Assembly (NCBI GenBank): GCA_944363715.1
Contig: CALVUX010000009.1
Location: 1 to 64,000, forward strand
Length of the DNA: 64,000 nucleotides
Direction of reading: 5' to 3'
Source of the DNA: an uncultured Bacilli bacterium
GTDB lineage: Bacteria; Bacillota_I; Bacilli_A; RF39; UBA660
Shown: positions 1 to 8,101 of the stretch, one piece after another
Layout: each line of letters opens with the position of its first letter
Position numbering within the stretch: position 1 is the stretch's first letter
Notes under the pieces: generated by a model
Told to the model about the DNA's origin: nothing
Seen by the model: only the letters and a program-made list of their open reading frames with translations
Database searches by the model: none
Translations under genes and position numbers: made by a program

Positions 1-84
1 CAACAAAGTTCACCTTTGTTGCTTATCAATTAATAAATTCGGATATCATTTCCGGATTTCCTAACTTAAATTGACCAGAAAAAA

Positions 85-103
85 ATAACCAAATACTGGT
101 TAT
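85..103 (-). terminator. Intrinsic terminator downstream of the zinc-ribbon/FxLYD gene
   Basis: A 7-bp inverted repeat (ATAACCA / TGGTTAT, 5-nt loop) is followed on the minus strand by a run of T. It lies 40 bp beyond the stop codon of the 142-636 gene, and a DnaA-box-containing palindrome sits in between. A separate perfect 8-bp inverted repeat (CAACAAAG / CTTTGTTG) occupies bases 1-21, but it has no T tract and may belong to a gene outside the window. Confidence 0.75.
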
Positions 104-141
104 CTGTTTTCCACATTTTTGTGGATAAAGTAATTATATTA

Positions 142-636
142 TTAATATCCTGTAACTTCACTTAACTTGTAAGATGCAACTTGACTTCCTTCACTATCAC
201 AAACTGCTTTGAATTTCCAACTTCCATAAGAATCAAGACTCATATTATAATCTCCACAAGTCCCTATGGTATTTCCTGTACTATCGTAAGCAGTGAAAGT
301 TATTGATACATAAGACAAGTCTTTATTAGAATTATTTTTTACATATCCTTCAATGTAATATAAGCCTAGAAGATCATCAACATAGCCATAATGACCATCT
401 TCTAAAGATAAATTAACTTTTTCTTTTATAGTTGAATTAGTGTAGTCAATGGAATAATCAAAATCATCACTATCAGTCCATATTCCATTTAATATAGCAA
501 TAGCAAAGAGAAAGACTAACCCTATTAATACCCCTTGAAAAATTGTTAAAGCTGAACTTTTTTGACTTCTTTTACAGTAAGGACAAACTTTAGCATTTTT
601 ATCTATTTCTTCCCTACAATACTTACATTTCTTCAT
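142..636 (-). CDS. Zinc-ribbon, membrane-anchored FxLYD-domain protein
   Basis: The product has about 164 residues. The N-terminus carries a zinc ribbon with two CxxC knuckles (CKYC and CPYC), followed by one transmembrane helix near residues 32-52 and an outward-facing C-terminal domain. That domain contains YYIEGYVKNNSNK and resembles the FxLYD fold, which is common in small Gram-positive surface proteins. The ATG at 636 is preferred over the in-frame GTG at 648 because the Shine-Dalgarno AGGTGAG overlaps that GTG. A good sigma-A promoter lies upstream. The function is unknown; sensing or scaffolding at the envelope would fit, but this is inference. The XRE regulator at 741 is divergent. 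Confidence 0.75.
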   Translation of the reverse strand: MKKCKYCREEIDKNAKVCPYCKRSQKSSALTIFQGVLIGLVFLFAIAILNGIWTDSDDFDYSIDYTNSTIKEKVNLSLEDGHYGYVDDLLGLYYIEGYVKNNSNKDLSYVSITFTAYDSTGNTIGTCGDYNMSLDSYGSWKFKAVCDSEGSQVASYKLSEVTGY

Positions 637-656
637 TTTACTTCTCACCTATTTTA

Positions 657-686
657 ATTATAATAGTTTTTTTGCATTAATGTAAA
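657..686 (-). promoter_or_regulatory. Sigma-A promoter of the zinc-ribbon/FxLYD gene
   Basis: On the minus strand, TTTACA (681-686) and TATAAT (657-662) are separated by 18 bp. The -35 hexamer is also the left arm of the palindrome at 681-699. Confidence 0.7.
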
Positions 687-699
687 GTGCTGGTTTACA
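681..699. promoter_or_regulatory. Candidate operator palindrome TGTAAA-N7-TTTACA
   Basis: Perfect 6-bp arms separated by 7 bp lie in the divergent intergenic region. One arm is the -35 of the minus-strand gene. The adjacent plus-strand gene encodes an XRE-type DNA-binding protein, so this is a plausible site for that regulator; this is inferred from position only. Confidence 0.45.
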
Positions 700-740
700 T
701 TTTTTTTCTTTTTTTTGACATAATAATAGTGGTGATTATC

Positions 741-971
741 TTGGAAATATCTAAAGAAGAATTATATACATTAATTGCTAGAAATATTAAAAAGTATAGA
801 AAAGAGAAAGGTATTACTCAAGCTGTTTTAGCAGAAGAAGTAGGTGTTTCTCATGAGTTTATTAGACGTATTGAATCAAAAAAAGGTATCAAAACTTTTT
901 CTGTTGATACCCTTTATAGAATTTCTCTTGCTTTAGATATAGATATTTCTAAATTGTTTGAAAGTGATTAA
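741..971 (+). CDS. XRE-family helix-turn-helix regulator
   Basis: The compact product is about 76 residues. It is a single HTH_3/Cro-CI domain: helices around KKYRKEKGITQAVLAEEVGV, the recognition helix SHEFIRRIESKKG and a C-terminal LYRISLALDIDISKLF segment. The frame stays open from a GTG at 687, but the upstream residues are a poly-Phe/Ile stretch encoded by the promoter's T tract. The TTG at 741, behind a GGTG ribosome-binding site, is therefore the likelier start. It is convergent with gpmI, with only 4 bp between the two ORF ends. It probably acts on its own divergent intergenic region, which holds a palindrome. No partner toxin gene is visible, so a transcriptional regulator is favoured over an antitoxin. 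Confidence 0.8.
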   Translation: MEISKEELYTLIARNIKKYRKEKGITQAVLAEEVGVSHEFIRRIESKKGIKTFSVDTLYRISLALDIDISKLFESD

Positions 972-975
972 ACTT

Positions 976-2472
976 TTATATCAAGTTATTTCCTGTCATT
1001 TCGTTTGGTTTTTCTATATCCATATATTTTAATATTGTAGGAGCGATATCTCCTAGTTTACCTGTTTTAATTTCTTTTATATTATGGTCTGTAATAATAA
1101 ATGGTACAGGGCTAGTTGTATGGGCAGTTATAACTTCTCCCTTATCATCTTCCATGATTTCAGAGTTACCATGGTCTGCTGTTATAAACATAGTAAATTC
1201 TTTTTCCTTACTTGCTTCATATAGTCTTCCTACATTTTCATTAACAGCTTTTACGGCTTCTACAACCTTATCAAATTTACCAGTATGTCCTACCATATCA
1301 CAGTTAGCAAAGTTTAAAATGATTAAATCATATTTATCCATAACTTCTATTAGTTTATCTGTTACTTCATAAGCGCTCATAGCAGGATACATATCATAAG
1401 TTGCTACATCTTTTCTTGGAATAATTATTTTATCTGTATTAGGAATATCTTTTTCTTCTCCTCCATCAAAGAAGTAAGTAACATGAGGATATTTACTAGC
1501 TTCTGCTATTCTTAGTATCTTTAATCCTTTTGATGCAGCATATTCTCCTAAAGTATTAGTTAGATGAAGTGGTGGAAAAGCAGGAGTTGCAATGACAGTA
1601 TGTTCTGGAGTCATCATTGTAACTAGTTTAACATTTTTAAAATCTACTCGTGGAAACTCTTTAAAATCTTTATTAGTAAGAGCCGTGAATGTTTGCGTAA
1701 TACGATCTGGTCTAAAGTTAAGCATTACCATACCATCATTTTCTTTAAGAGTTCCATCATCTATTAATTTAGCAGGAACAATGAACTCATCCATAATATT
1801 TTGTTTATATGATTCTTCAATATACTCTTTATATGAATCTATTTTTACTCCCTCTCCATGTACTAATAAGTCATAATACTTCTTAGTAACATTCCACATT
1901 CTTTCTCTATCCATAGAATAATATCTTCCAGAAATATCTGCTAGTTTACCAAAGCCTAGTTCATTAAGCTTATTTGTTAGAGAATCTAGGAAAGTAAGAG
2001 CGACATCTGGAAGAGTATCTCTACCATCAAGAAATGCATGAACATAGACATTATGAAAGTTTTCTTTTTTACATAAGTCTAACATTGCAAAGAAGTGATT
2101 AATATGAGAATGAACTCCTCCATCACTTAATAGTCCAAATAAATGTAGAGATGAATTATTTTCTTTACAGTGATTAATTATATCTAGTAAAACTTCATTT
2201 TTAAAGAAACTTCCATCTTCTATAGCATGATTAATTTGCATAAGTGGTTGGTCTACAACACGTCCTGCTCCTATATTTAAATGTCCTACTTCACTGTTAC
2301 CCATTTGTCCTGCAGGAAGTCCTACTGCTTCACCACTAGCTTCCAAAGTAGTATGAGGGTATTCTTTCCACAGATTTATTATATTTTCTGGGTTAGCTGT
2401 GATTATAGCATTACCTTTCTTTTCTTCTCTATATCCAAAGCCATCTATAATTGTTAATAATACTTTTTGCAT
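976..2472 (-). CDS. gpmI: 2,3-bisphosphoglycerate-independent phosphoglycerate mutase
   Basis: Interconverts 3- and 2-phosphoglycerate in the cytoplasm using two Mn ions and a phosphoserine intermediate. The 498-residue length is about normal for iPGM. The N-terminal metal motif DGFG has Asp10. The catalytic Ser60 lies in GNSEVGH, and the C-terminal metal site is ITADHGNSE. The AAGGAGAG ribosome-binding site fixes the ATG at 2472. It sits 12 bp downstream of the AAA/DUF4143 gene and apart from the gap-pgk-tpiA block 4-8 kb away, so in this genome the glycolytic genes are split into two transcription units. Confidence 0.97.
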   Translation of the reverse strand: MQKVLLTIIDGFGYREEKKGNAIITANPENIINLWKEYPHTTLEASGEAVGLPAGQMGNSEVGHLNIGAGRVVDQPLMQINHAIEDGSFFKNEVLLDIINHCKENNSSLHLFGLLSDGGVHSHINHFFAMLDLCKKENFHNVYVHAFLDGRDTLPDVALTFLDSLTNKLNELGFGKLADISGRYYSMDRERMWNVTKKYYDLLVHGEGVKIDSYKEYIEESYKQNIMDEFIVPAKLIDDGTLKENDGMVMLNFRPDRITQTFTALTNKDFKEFPRVDFKNVKLVTMMTPEHTVIATPAFPPLHLTNTLGEYAASKGLKILRIAEASKYPHVTYFFDGGEEKDIPNTDKIIIPRKDVATYDMYPAMSAYEVTDKLIEVMDKYDLIILNFANCDMVGHTGKFDKVVEAVKAVNENVGRLYEASKEKEFTMFITADHGNSEIMEDDKGEVITAHTTSPVPFIITDHNIKEIKTGKLGDIAPTILKYMDIEKPNEMTGNNLI

Positions 2473-2484
2473 TGTTCACTCTCC

Positions 2485-3762
2485 TTAATATAATTGTTCA
2501 TTTAAACAGAATATAGCATATATAGGTAAGTACCTAACATTTTTCTTTGTTGAAAAGTTATTCTCAGTAATACGATAGGCATCTGTTACAATATATTTTT
2601 TCATAAAGACTGACAGGCTCTTTACTTTAGAACCTTGTTTAGTGGCAAGTTCTATAGGAATAATTTTACCCATTCTATTTTGAATAACGAAGTTAACCTC
2701 TGCTTTTCCTTCTGACTGATAATAGTATAGAGAATAACCTGCTTCAACTAAAGTATGAGCGATATGATTTTCATATAGGGCTTGTTTAATATCATCATCT
2801 ATTTTTAATCTATTTTTAGTTAAGTTATATCTCATACTTAAAAGTCCATCATCTGGTAGATATAATTTAAAACTATCAAGTTCTCTACAACTAGATAAAG
2901 GAGACTTTGCTACTCTTATTTTGTATGAACGATAGACTAATTGGTTAGTTACTAAAAAGTTAATTGAGTTCTCATACTCTTTAGCTCTTCTACCATAACC
3001 TAAAACACCATATTGAAACTTTTTATTTTCTTTTTCTAGTTGTTTAGGAATACTTTCCATAACTTCGATACCACGTTCTATATCTATTAAGTTTTTACTA
3101 TTTAATAGTTCACTTTTATTTATATCAAAGACTCTTTCTTTAATACTATCTAGATATCCATAATGTTTCTTAGTAGCAAAGGCATCTACTACTTCAGGAA
3201 GTCCTCCTGTTATTAAATAGTCATAAAAGAAATCTAAAGCTTTAGTATGAACACTACAACTTCTATGATTATCATAAGCATATCTTATTTTATCTGCTGT
3301 TTCTTTTTCTCCAATAGCCCATAAGAATTCTTCATAGTCCATTTCTGTCATTATTTTATATTGAAATTCTTCTCCTCTAAACTTTAATAGAGAATCTCTA
3401 CTTGATGTAATAGCGATAACATGATAATCATTCTTATCATAACCAAATAGTTTTATTCCTTTAATTATCTCTTCATCTGTAACATTATCAAAGATTATTA
3501 AGGTATCATTTTTAACTATAGGAACTTCTGATATTATACTTAAAGCTTCTGCTAGTCTTGTAATAGATCTTTCTTTTTTAAATAAGTCTTTCAAAATAGT
3601 ATTATGGTCAGTATTAAAGTAAGCGACATGTTGATAGTTTTGTTTACCAAAGTCTAAAGCTGTATATGTTTTACCTACTTGCCTTGTTCCAATAATTAAT
3701 AAAGGCTTTCTTATTAAATCTGTTTTCCATTTTAGTAAGAATTTATTAATTTTTCGTTCCAT
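2485..3762 (-). CDS. AAA-family ATPase with C-terminal DUF4143 domain
   Basis: The 425-residue product has a Walker A GTRQVGKT at residues 25-32, a hydrophobic Walker B (TLIIFDNV) and a C-terminal DUF4143 module with a restriction-endonuclease-like core (EVNFVIQNRMGKIIPIELATK). This family is abundant and often multicopy in gut anaerobes, and its role is unresolved. A second member is at 58695-60005. The two share architecture but are clearly diverged: the position of the second copy's IPIEVKSS motif reads IPIELATK here, so the Glu is kept while the Lys is shifted. The GGGAGGTG ribosome-binding site and a TTGACT-17-TATACT promoter upstream indicate independent transcription. Confidence 0.85.
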   Translation of the reverse strand: MERKINKFLLKWKTDLIRKPLLIIGTRQVGKTYTALDFGKQNYQHVAYFNTDHNTILKDLFKKERSITRLAEALSIISEVPIVKNDTLIIFDNVTDEEIIKGIKLFGYDKNDYHVIAITSSRDSLLKFRGEEFQYKIMTEMDYEEFLWAIGEKETADKIRYAYDNHRSCSVHTKALDFFYDYLITGGLPEVVDAFATKKHYGYLDSIKERVFDINKSELLNSKNLIDIERGIEVMESIPKQLEKENKKFQYGVLGYGRRAKEYENSINFLVTNQLVYRSYKIRVAKSPLSSCRELDSFKLYLPDDGLLSMRYNLTKNRLKIDDDIKQALYENHIAHTLVEAGYSLYYYQSEGKAEVNFVIQNRMGKIIPIELATKQGSKVKSLSVFMKKYIVTDAYRITENNFSTKKNVRYLPIYAIFCLNEQLY

Positions 3763-3795
3763 TTAGTGTAGTCACCTCCCACATCTTCTAATATA

Positions 3796-3824
3796 AGTAT
3801 ATATATTTTCTAATTTTAAGTCAA
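3796..3824 (-). promoter_or_regulatory. Sigma-A promoter of the AAA/DUF4143 gene
   Basis: On the minus strand, TTGACT (3819-3824) and TATACT (3796-3801) are separated by 17 bp, upstream of the GGGAGGTG ribosome-binding site. Confidence 0.75.
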
Positions 3825-3841
3825 TAATTAAAAAAATAAAA

Positions 3842-3874
3842 AAGCTATAAAATTATATTGTAATTCTACAGCTT
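3842..3874 (-). terminator. Terminator after the Fic gene
   Basis: An imperfect 8-bp stem (AAGCTGTA / TATAGCTT, one G-T pair) is followed by a T-rich tract on the minus strand, 20 bp beyond the Fic stop codon. Confidence 0.6.
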
Positions 3875-3893
3875 ACAGCTTACATCTTTAAAA

Positions 3894-4631
3894 TTAATTT
3901 TGCATATCAATATCTACTTGGTCTAAAAGACTTTTATATTTTTCTAATTTCTCATCTAATCTATTTTGGCACTTTTTAAATACTGTTACTAAATCTTCAC
4001 TATTATCTGTCTTCCCTGCTTTATATAAAGCATTTCTATATTCATCATCATACTTATCATCTATAGCGATTAAGTCAATATTCCATTCTAAACATTGTTT
4101 TAGAATAATAAATCTACCTATTCTACCATTGCCATCTTGGAAGGGATGAATTTTTTCAAATTTATAATGAAAATCTGCTATGTCTTTTAGGGTAACTGTT
4201 TCTAATTCGTTATAATCAGCTAATAAATTAAACATTAAGTTATCAACTTCAACTGGTAATGCTAATTTTAAATCCACTCCTCTTAATTTATTTTCATATT
4301 TTTTCCACATACCAATATTATGTATCTCATCATCAACTGTACCTTTTTTTAGTAGTTTATGCCAATTAAATAACATAAACTTATCTAATAATTCGCTACT
4401 ATCATTAATTACTTGGTCAAAAACTTCTAAAGAGTTCTTTGTTTCAATTATATCATCTAGGGAGTGGCTACCTTCAACTTTCTTTTCAGTTAAAAGCTTC
4501 TCTAATTCATCTTTAGAAAAAGTACTTCCCTCTAAATGATTAGAGTGGTATAAAAAATCTATTTTAAATTCTTTATATATTGAGTTAGTAATTTTTGATA
4601 AATATTTCATCTTTTTACTATTAATTTTCAT
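3894..4631 (-). CDS. Fic-domain protein (AMPylase family)
   Basis: The 245-residue product carries the canonical Fic core HPFQDGNGRIGR at residues 162-173, containing the catalytic His and the phosphate-anchoring GNGR loop. Fic enzymes transfer AMP or other phosphate-containing groups to protein side chains. An N-terminal inhibitory-helix motif of the S/TxxxE(G/N) type is present as SNHLEG at residues 30-35, suggesting a self-inhibited enzyme that needs no separate antitoxin. A weak promoter (TTTCAT-17-TATAAT) and the ribosome-binding site GTAGGTGAT precede it. The target cannot be told from sequence. It lies between spo0A and the AAA/DUF4143 gene, in what looks like an accessory insertion. 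Confidence 0.9.
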   Translation of the reverse strand: MKINSKKMKYLSKITNSIYKEFKIDFLYHSNHLEGSTFSKDELEKLLTEKKVEGSHSLDDIIETKNSLEVFDQVINDSSELLDKFMLFNWHKLLKKGTVDDEIHNIGMWKKYENKLRGVDLKLALPVEVDNLMFNLLADYNELETVTLKDIADFHYKFEKIHPFQDGNGRIGRFIILKQCLEWNIDLIAIDDKYDDEYRNALYKAGKTDNSEDLVTVFKKCQNRLDEKLEKYKSLLDQVDIDMQN

Positions 4632-4697
4632 AACATCACCTACTCATTTGTTTTTTTAATTATACTATTAATTATTTTTAAATGAAAGCAAAATAAA

Positions 4698-4718
4698 AAG
4701 ACTACTACTGCTCGTCTT
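4698..4718 (-). terminator. Terminator after spo0A
   Basis: A short AAGAC / GTCTT stem with an 11-nt loop is followed on the minus strand by TTTTATTTT. Confidence 0.55.
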
Positions 4719-4728
4719 AATAATATTA

Positions 4729-5505
4729 TTACTGCCTAATTGCATCTTGATGAAATTCAAGACGAAGTTTATCTGCGACTGTGACAATAAATTCTGAATT
4801 AGTTGGTTTAGCTTTATCGATATCAACACTATGTCCAAATATTTCTTCCATTAACTGCCAATTACCTCTATTCCAACTTACTTCAATAGCATGTCTTATA
4901 GCACGTTCTACTCGAGAGACTGTTGTATCAAATTTTTCTGCTATATCAGGATATAGTTCTTTAGTAATTCCACCTATTACTTCAGGATGCTCATAAAGGA
5001 CTGTTATACCTTCTCTTATATATTGATATCCTTTAATATGAGATGGCACACCTAACTCATGTAATATCTTTGTTATTGATACTTGTAAGTTATTATATTT
5101 CATATCGATAGTTTTCTTATCATAATTATTCTTACTACTACACTCTAATATTCTCTTTTCAAGTTCAGTTAATTCAAAAGGTTTTAATATGAAGTAACTA
5201 ATACCTAATTCACTAGCTTCTCTTATAACTTCTTGAGTATTAAAAGAGGTTAAAACTATTACTTTCTTATCTAGTTTCTTTTCTCTCATATCTTTTAGAA
5301 CACTCATACCATCTTTATTAGGCATAATAAGATCAAGAACAATTACATCATAGTTATCCTGCTCATTTTCTATTAGGTTTAATCCTTCTACTCCATCATT
5401 TGCAGTTAAAGTGACATCTATTTCTTTATTATCTTTAAAGTACTCCTTCACCATTTTAACTAGTTCAATATTATCATCAATCATTAATACGTTGGTCTTT
5501 TTCAT
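4729..5505 (-). CDS. spo0A: Sporulation master response regulator Spo0A
   Basis: The 258-residue product has a CheY-like receiver domain (acidic pair Asp10-Asp11, phosphoacceptor Asp58 in [11 protein letters not shown], switch Thr in VIVLTSFN, conserved Lys in FILKPF). It is joined to the Spo0A C-terminal DNA-binding domain, whose recognition region ([20 protein letters not shown]) is intact. The ATG at 5505, behind GGAAGGAGAG, is preferred over the upstream ATG at 5520. It is transcribed alone from its own promoter, with a candidate 0A box about 20 bp upstream of the -35. Together with SpoIIQ and SpoIIR in this window it argues for a spore-forming ancestor and probably a spore former. Confidence 0.97.
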   Translation of the reverse strand: MKKTNVLMIDDNIELVKMVKEYFKDNKEIDVTLTANDGVEGLNLIENEQDNYDVIVLDLIMPNKDGMSVLKDMREKKLDKKVIVLTSFNTQEVIREASELGISYFILKPFELTELEKRILECSSKNNYDKKTIDMKYNNLQVSITKILHELGVPSHIKGYQYIREGITVLYEHPEVIGGITKELYPDIAEKFDTTVSRVERAIRHAIEVSWNRGNWQLMEEIFGHSVDIDKAKPTNSEFIVTVADKLRLEFHQDAIRQ

Positions 5506-5538
5506 TTTCTCTCCTTCCATATACTACCACGCATTTTA

Positions 5539-5595
5539 ATTATATAACAGAAAGATAAATTGTTAAAGAGTAAAAAATAAGAGAATTTGTCGAAA
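5539..5595 (-). promoter_or_regulatory. spo0A promoter with a candidate 0A box
   Basis: On the minus strand, TTAACA (5561-5566) and TATAAT (5539-5544) are separated by 16 bp. Just upstream, TTTGTCGAAA (5586-5595, plus-strand reading) matches the known Spo0A-binding core TGTCGAA. This would allow autoregulation; the match is seen, the function is inferred. Confidence 0.55.
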
Positions 5596-5601
5596 AAGAA
5601 A

Positions 5602-5631
5602 AAAGTTTTAATCTTTAATAGTTAAAACTTT
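5602..5631 (-). terminator. Terminator overlapping the end of the frameshifted gene
   Basis: A perfect 10-bp stem (AAAGTTTTAA / TTAAAACTTT, 10-nt loop) is followed by TTTCTTTTT on the minus strand. The stem includes the last codons of the preceding ORF. Confidence 0.8.
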
Positions 5632-6125
5632 GTGTCTAGGTAATTCTAATTTAGGTAAGGTAGCATTTAATTGGTAAGTTGTTATCCCATTTGATTTATC
5701 TACTTCAAAATTAAAATTATCTTGTTCTGCTAATTCTTTAATATAAGAAGGTTTTATATACATATATTCTTCTTTATCTGATGATTTTATTGAAGAAACA
5801 CAAATTATAGGATTACCATTTAAATAAGCATTATTTATATAGTGTTCTAAGATTCTTGATGAAATAGTAGTATTACCAACTCTTTCGCACCATTGTGGAA
5901 AAGTTCCATTATAATCGTCAGAGAATACTTTTTTTTCATCAGAAAACGAAAAATCTAGGTCACTTAAAATACTATTCTCTGCTTCCAGTAAGATTACTTT
6001 ATTAATAAATTCTGCATAATATAGTTGACTACATTCTTTTATCTTATTTTCTATTATTTCTAAAACTTGCTCTTGTTTTTTATGGCTTCTTCCCTTATCT
6101 CTATTAATTCTTCTAAATTTGGCAT
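5608..6125 (-). pseudogene. Frameshifted hypothetical gene at the end of the tpiA operon
   Basis: An ATG at 6125, behind AAGGAAGTGAG and 21 bp after tpiA, opens a frame (MPNLEELIEIREEAIK...) that hits TAG after 21 codons. The neighbouring frame is open for the remaining ~150 codons down to TAA at 5608, without any ATG/GTG/TTG near its beginning. The two frames join at a run of six A (plus-strand T6, 6076-6081); a seventh A would give one ~172-residue acidic protein with a coiled-coil N-terminus. The downstream part (WCERVGNTTISSRILEHYIN, then a beta-rich C-terminus) is not recognised. This could be a decaying gene, a phase-variable tract or an assembly error in the homopolymer. Confidence 0.7.
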
Positions 6126-6146
6126 AATTCTCACTTCCTTAGCTTA

Positions 6147-6848
6147 CTATTGTAACTTATCAAGAAACTCTTGTAAAGAAGGAAGTTTTAAAGATATTCC
6201 TCCTAATAGAAATCCATCTATATTTTTAACTTGTTTTAATTTATCAATATTCTTTTCATTAGCACTACCACCATATAATACTTTCTTTTGATATGTTTCT
6301 TTTAACATAGTAGTTACTTTTTCAATATCACTATTTGTAGGAACAATACCTGTACCTATTGCAAATACAGGTTCATAGGCGATGATAAAGTCTTTAGATT
6401 TATCTATATCACTTAATAGATAATCCATGTCTTTTTTAATTTTATCAACATAAGTACCACTTTCATGTTCTTCTAAAGTATCTCCTATACAGATAATAGG
6501 TATTAAGTCATTAGAAAAAGCTTGTTCTAACTTTTGTTTACTCACATCAAGACTTTCATTCATCTTAGTAGTTCTTTCACTATGGTTAATTAATGTATAA
6601 GTAGCCCCTAATGATTTAATGGCTTTTGCAGTAACTTCTCCTGTATATGCTCCCATTGGTTTACTACTTACATCTTCTGATCCATATGTTATGTTATCTG
6701 GTATTAATGGTAAGTAACAGACACTTGGTATTAAAATCATTTCATGATTATAGGTATTTAAGTTTTTATAATCTTCTAAATACTTTAGTATTTCCTCTTT
6801 AGTAAAATTACTCTTGTGATTTAAGGCTACTATCATTTTTCTTTCCAT
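6147..6848 (-). CDS. tpiA: Triosephosphate isomerase
   Basis: Interconverts DHAP and glyceraldehyde-3-phosphate. The product has 233 residues, somewhat shorter than the usual ~250. Catalytic Lys12 is kept in an unusual N-terminal motif (LNHKSN instead of GNWKMN), the electrophilic His in INHSER, the catalytic Glu in AYEPVFAIGTG (loop 6), and the phosphate-binding LYGGSANEKN. The ATG at 6848 matches family numbering, although an internal ATG at 6836 has a better-spaced GGAAAG. The start lies 41 bp inside the end of the upstream glycosyltransferase, implying translational coupling in the gap/pgk/GT/tpi block. Confidence 0.95.
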   Translation of the reverse strand: MERKMIVALNHKSNFTKEEILKYLEDYKNLNTYNHEMILIPSVCYLPLIPDNITYGSEDVSSKPMGAYTGEVTAKAIKSLGATYTLINHSERTTKMNESLDVSKQKLEQAFSNDLIPIICIGDTLEEHESGTYVDKIKKDMDYLLSDIDKSKDFIIAYEPVFAIGTGIVPTNSDIEKVTTMLKETYQKKVLYGGSANEKNIDKLKQVKNIDGFLLGGISLKLPSLQEFLDKLQ

Positions 6849-8076
6849 CCTTCCATTTGTTTTTTAGTTTTTCCACAATCCTTGTGGATAAAGATTGTTT
6901 TTTATTATGTTTAGTAATCGCTACTTTATAAACTTCTAAGACACTATCTGCAAAACTTGATAAAGAATATTTCTTAATAGAACCTTCGGCTTTATCTGTT
7001 AAATTTTCTAGTTCTAATTTATTGGTAGATAACTCTTCTACTATTTGTAAACATTCTTTTTCATCTTTAAAGATACGACCATTATAGTTATCTACAACTG
7101 CACTTTTAAAGGCATCATCATCAATACAGATTACTGGTAAGGATGCTGCTAGGGCTTCTATTACTGTTAACCCCTGCGTTTCTGTAGTAGATGCTGTTAT
7201 AAAGGCATTAGAGACATGATAATAGTTTGGCATATCTATCCAAGCAACTTTACCTGTAAACTTTATTCTATCTTCAAGTCCTCTTTCTTTAACTTCTTTT
7301 TTATACTTTTCTTCATCTGGACCATAACCTACTATTAGTAGTTTGATATTCTTATTTTTAGTCTTTTCTATAACATCAAAAAGAAATGGTACGTTTTTCT
7401 CTTGAGCTAGTCGTCCTACAAATAACATAACAAAGTCTTTTCTTTTATAGCCTAATTTAGTCTTTAGTTTTAATACTTTTAATTTATCACTATTTACTTT
7501 ATAAAATCTTCTAGCATCTACTCCAGTAGGAACGATATATATATCTTTATCATAATGATATTCATCTCTAAATAAATGATATGTCTTTACGGTTGGAACG
7601 ATAAAAGCATCTGCTGTATTATCACAATAGAACTTACTTAAATATTCTATTGCTTTTTTACATCCCATATCAAAGAATTTAATATTTCTTGAAACATACC
7701 AAGTATAGTCTTTATACATTGTATGATAAGTATGAACTAGGGGAATATTATATTGTTTAGCGAAAAGTCTTGCAAATATTCCCATACTAAGTTCTGTATG
7801 TGAATGTATTATTTCTAAGTCCCATGACTTTATTCTATTAATTACTTTTAAAGGATAAATACTAGACATTCTATAATCATATATTCCTAAAGGAATACCC
7901 GGTATTCTTAGTATTCTTTCTTTTTCATCATAATCATAGGTCTTACTATCTTGTCCTACGGTAACTATATAAACGGTATGACCTTTCTGTTCAAGAGCTT
8001 TCTTTAGTGTTTCTACACTAGTTACTACTCCATTGACAGAAGGTACATATGCATCTGTAAATAGACCTATTCTCAT
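6808..8076 (-). CDS. GT4-family glycosyltransferase, probably diacylglycerol glucosyltransferase-like
   Basis: The 422-residue GT-B protein has an N-terminal nucleotide-sugar enzyme opening (MRIGLFTDAYVPSVNGVVTS) typical of the alpha-monoglucosyldiacylglycerol synthase branch of GT4. The C-terminal Rossmann domain has VGRLAQEKN and the donor-binding E-x7-E region (TETQGLTVIEALA). Known relatives transfer glucose from UDP-Glc to diacylglycerol at the inner membrane face, anchoring glycolipids and lipoteichoic acid; which lipid is used here is inference. The last ~20 residues are basic and overlap tpiA in another frame. The DnaA-box-like palindrome at 6868-6892 lies inside this C-terminal coding region. 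Confidence 0.85.
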   Translation of the reverse strand: MRIGLFTDAYVPSVNGVVTSVETLKKALEQKGHTVYIVTVGQDSKTYDYDEKERILRIPGIPLGIYDYRMSSIYPLKVINRIKSWDLEIIHSHTELSMGIFARLFAKQYNIPLVHTYHTMYKDYTWYVSRNIKFFDMGCKKAIEYLSKFYCDNTADAFIVPTVKTYHLFRDEYHYDKDIYIVPTGVDARRFYKVNSDKLKVLKLKTKLGYKRKDFVMLFVGRLAQEKNVPFLFDVIEKTKNKNIKLLIVGYGPDEEKYKKEVKERGLEDRIKFTGKVAWIDMPNYYHVSNAFITASTTETQGLTVIEALAASLPVICIDDDAFKSAVVDNYNGRIFKDEKECLQIVEELSTNKLELENLTDKAEGSIKKYSLSSFADSVLEVYKVAITKHNKKQSLSTRIVEKLKNKWKDGKKNDSSLKSQE

Positions 8077-8101
8077 AATTTTTCCTCCCTTTAGTAATAT
8101 T

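Noticed and set aside
107-129. DnaA-box palindromes as evidence of oriC
   Set aside because: Boxes are isolated and spread over the window, there is no dnaA/dnaN and no AT-rich unwinding region with clustered boxes.
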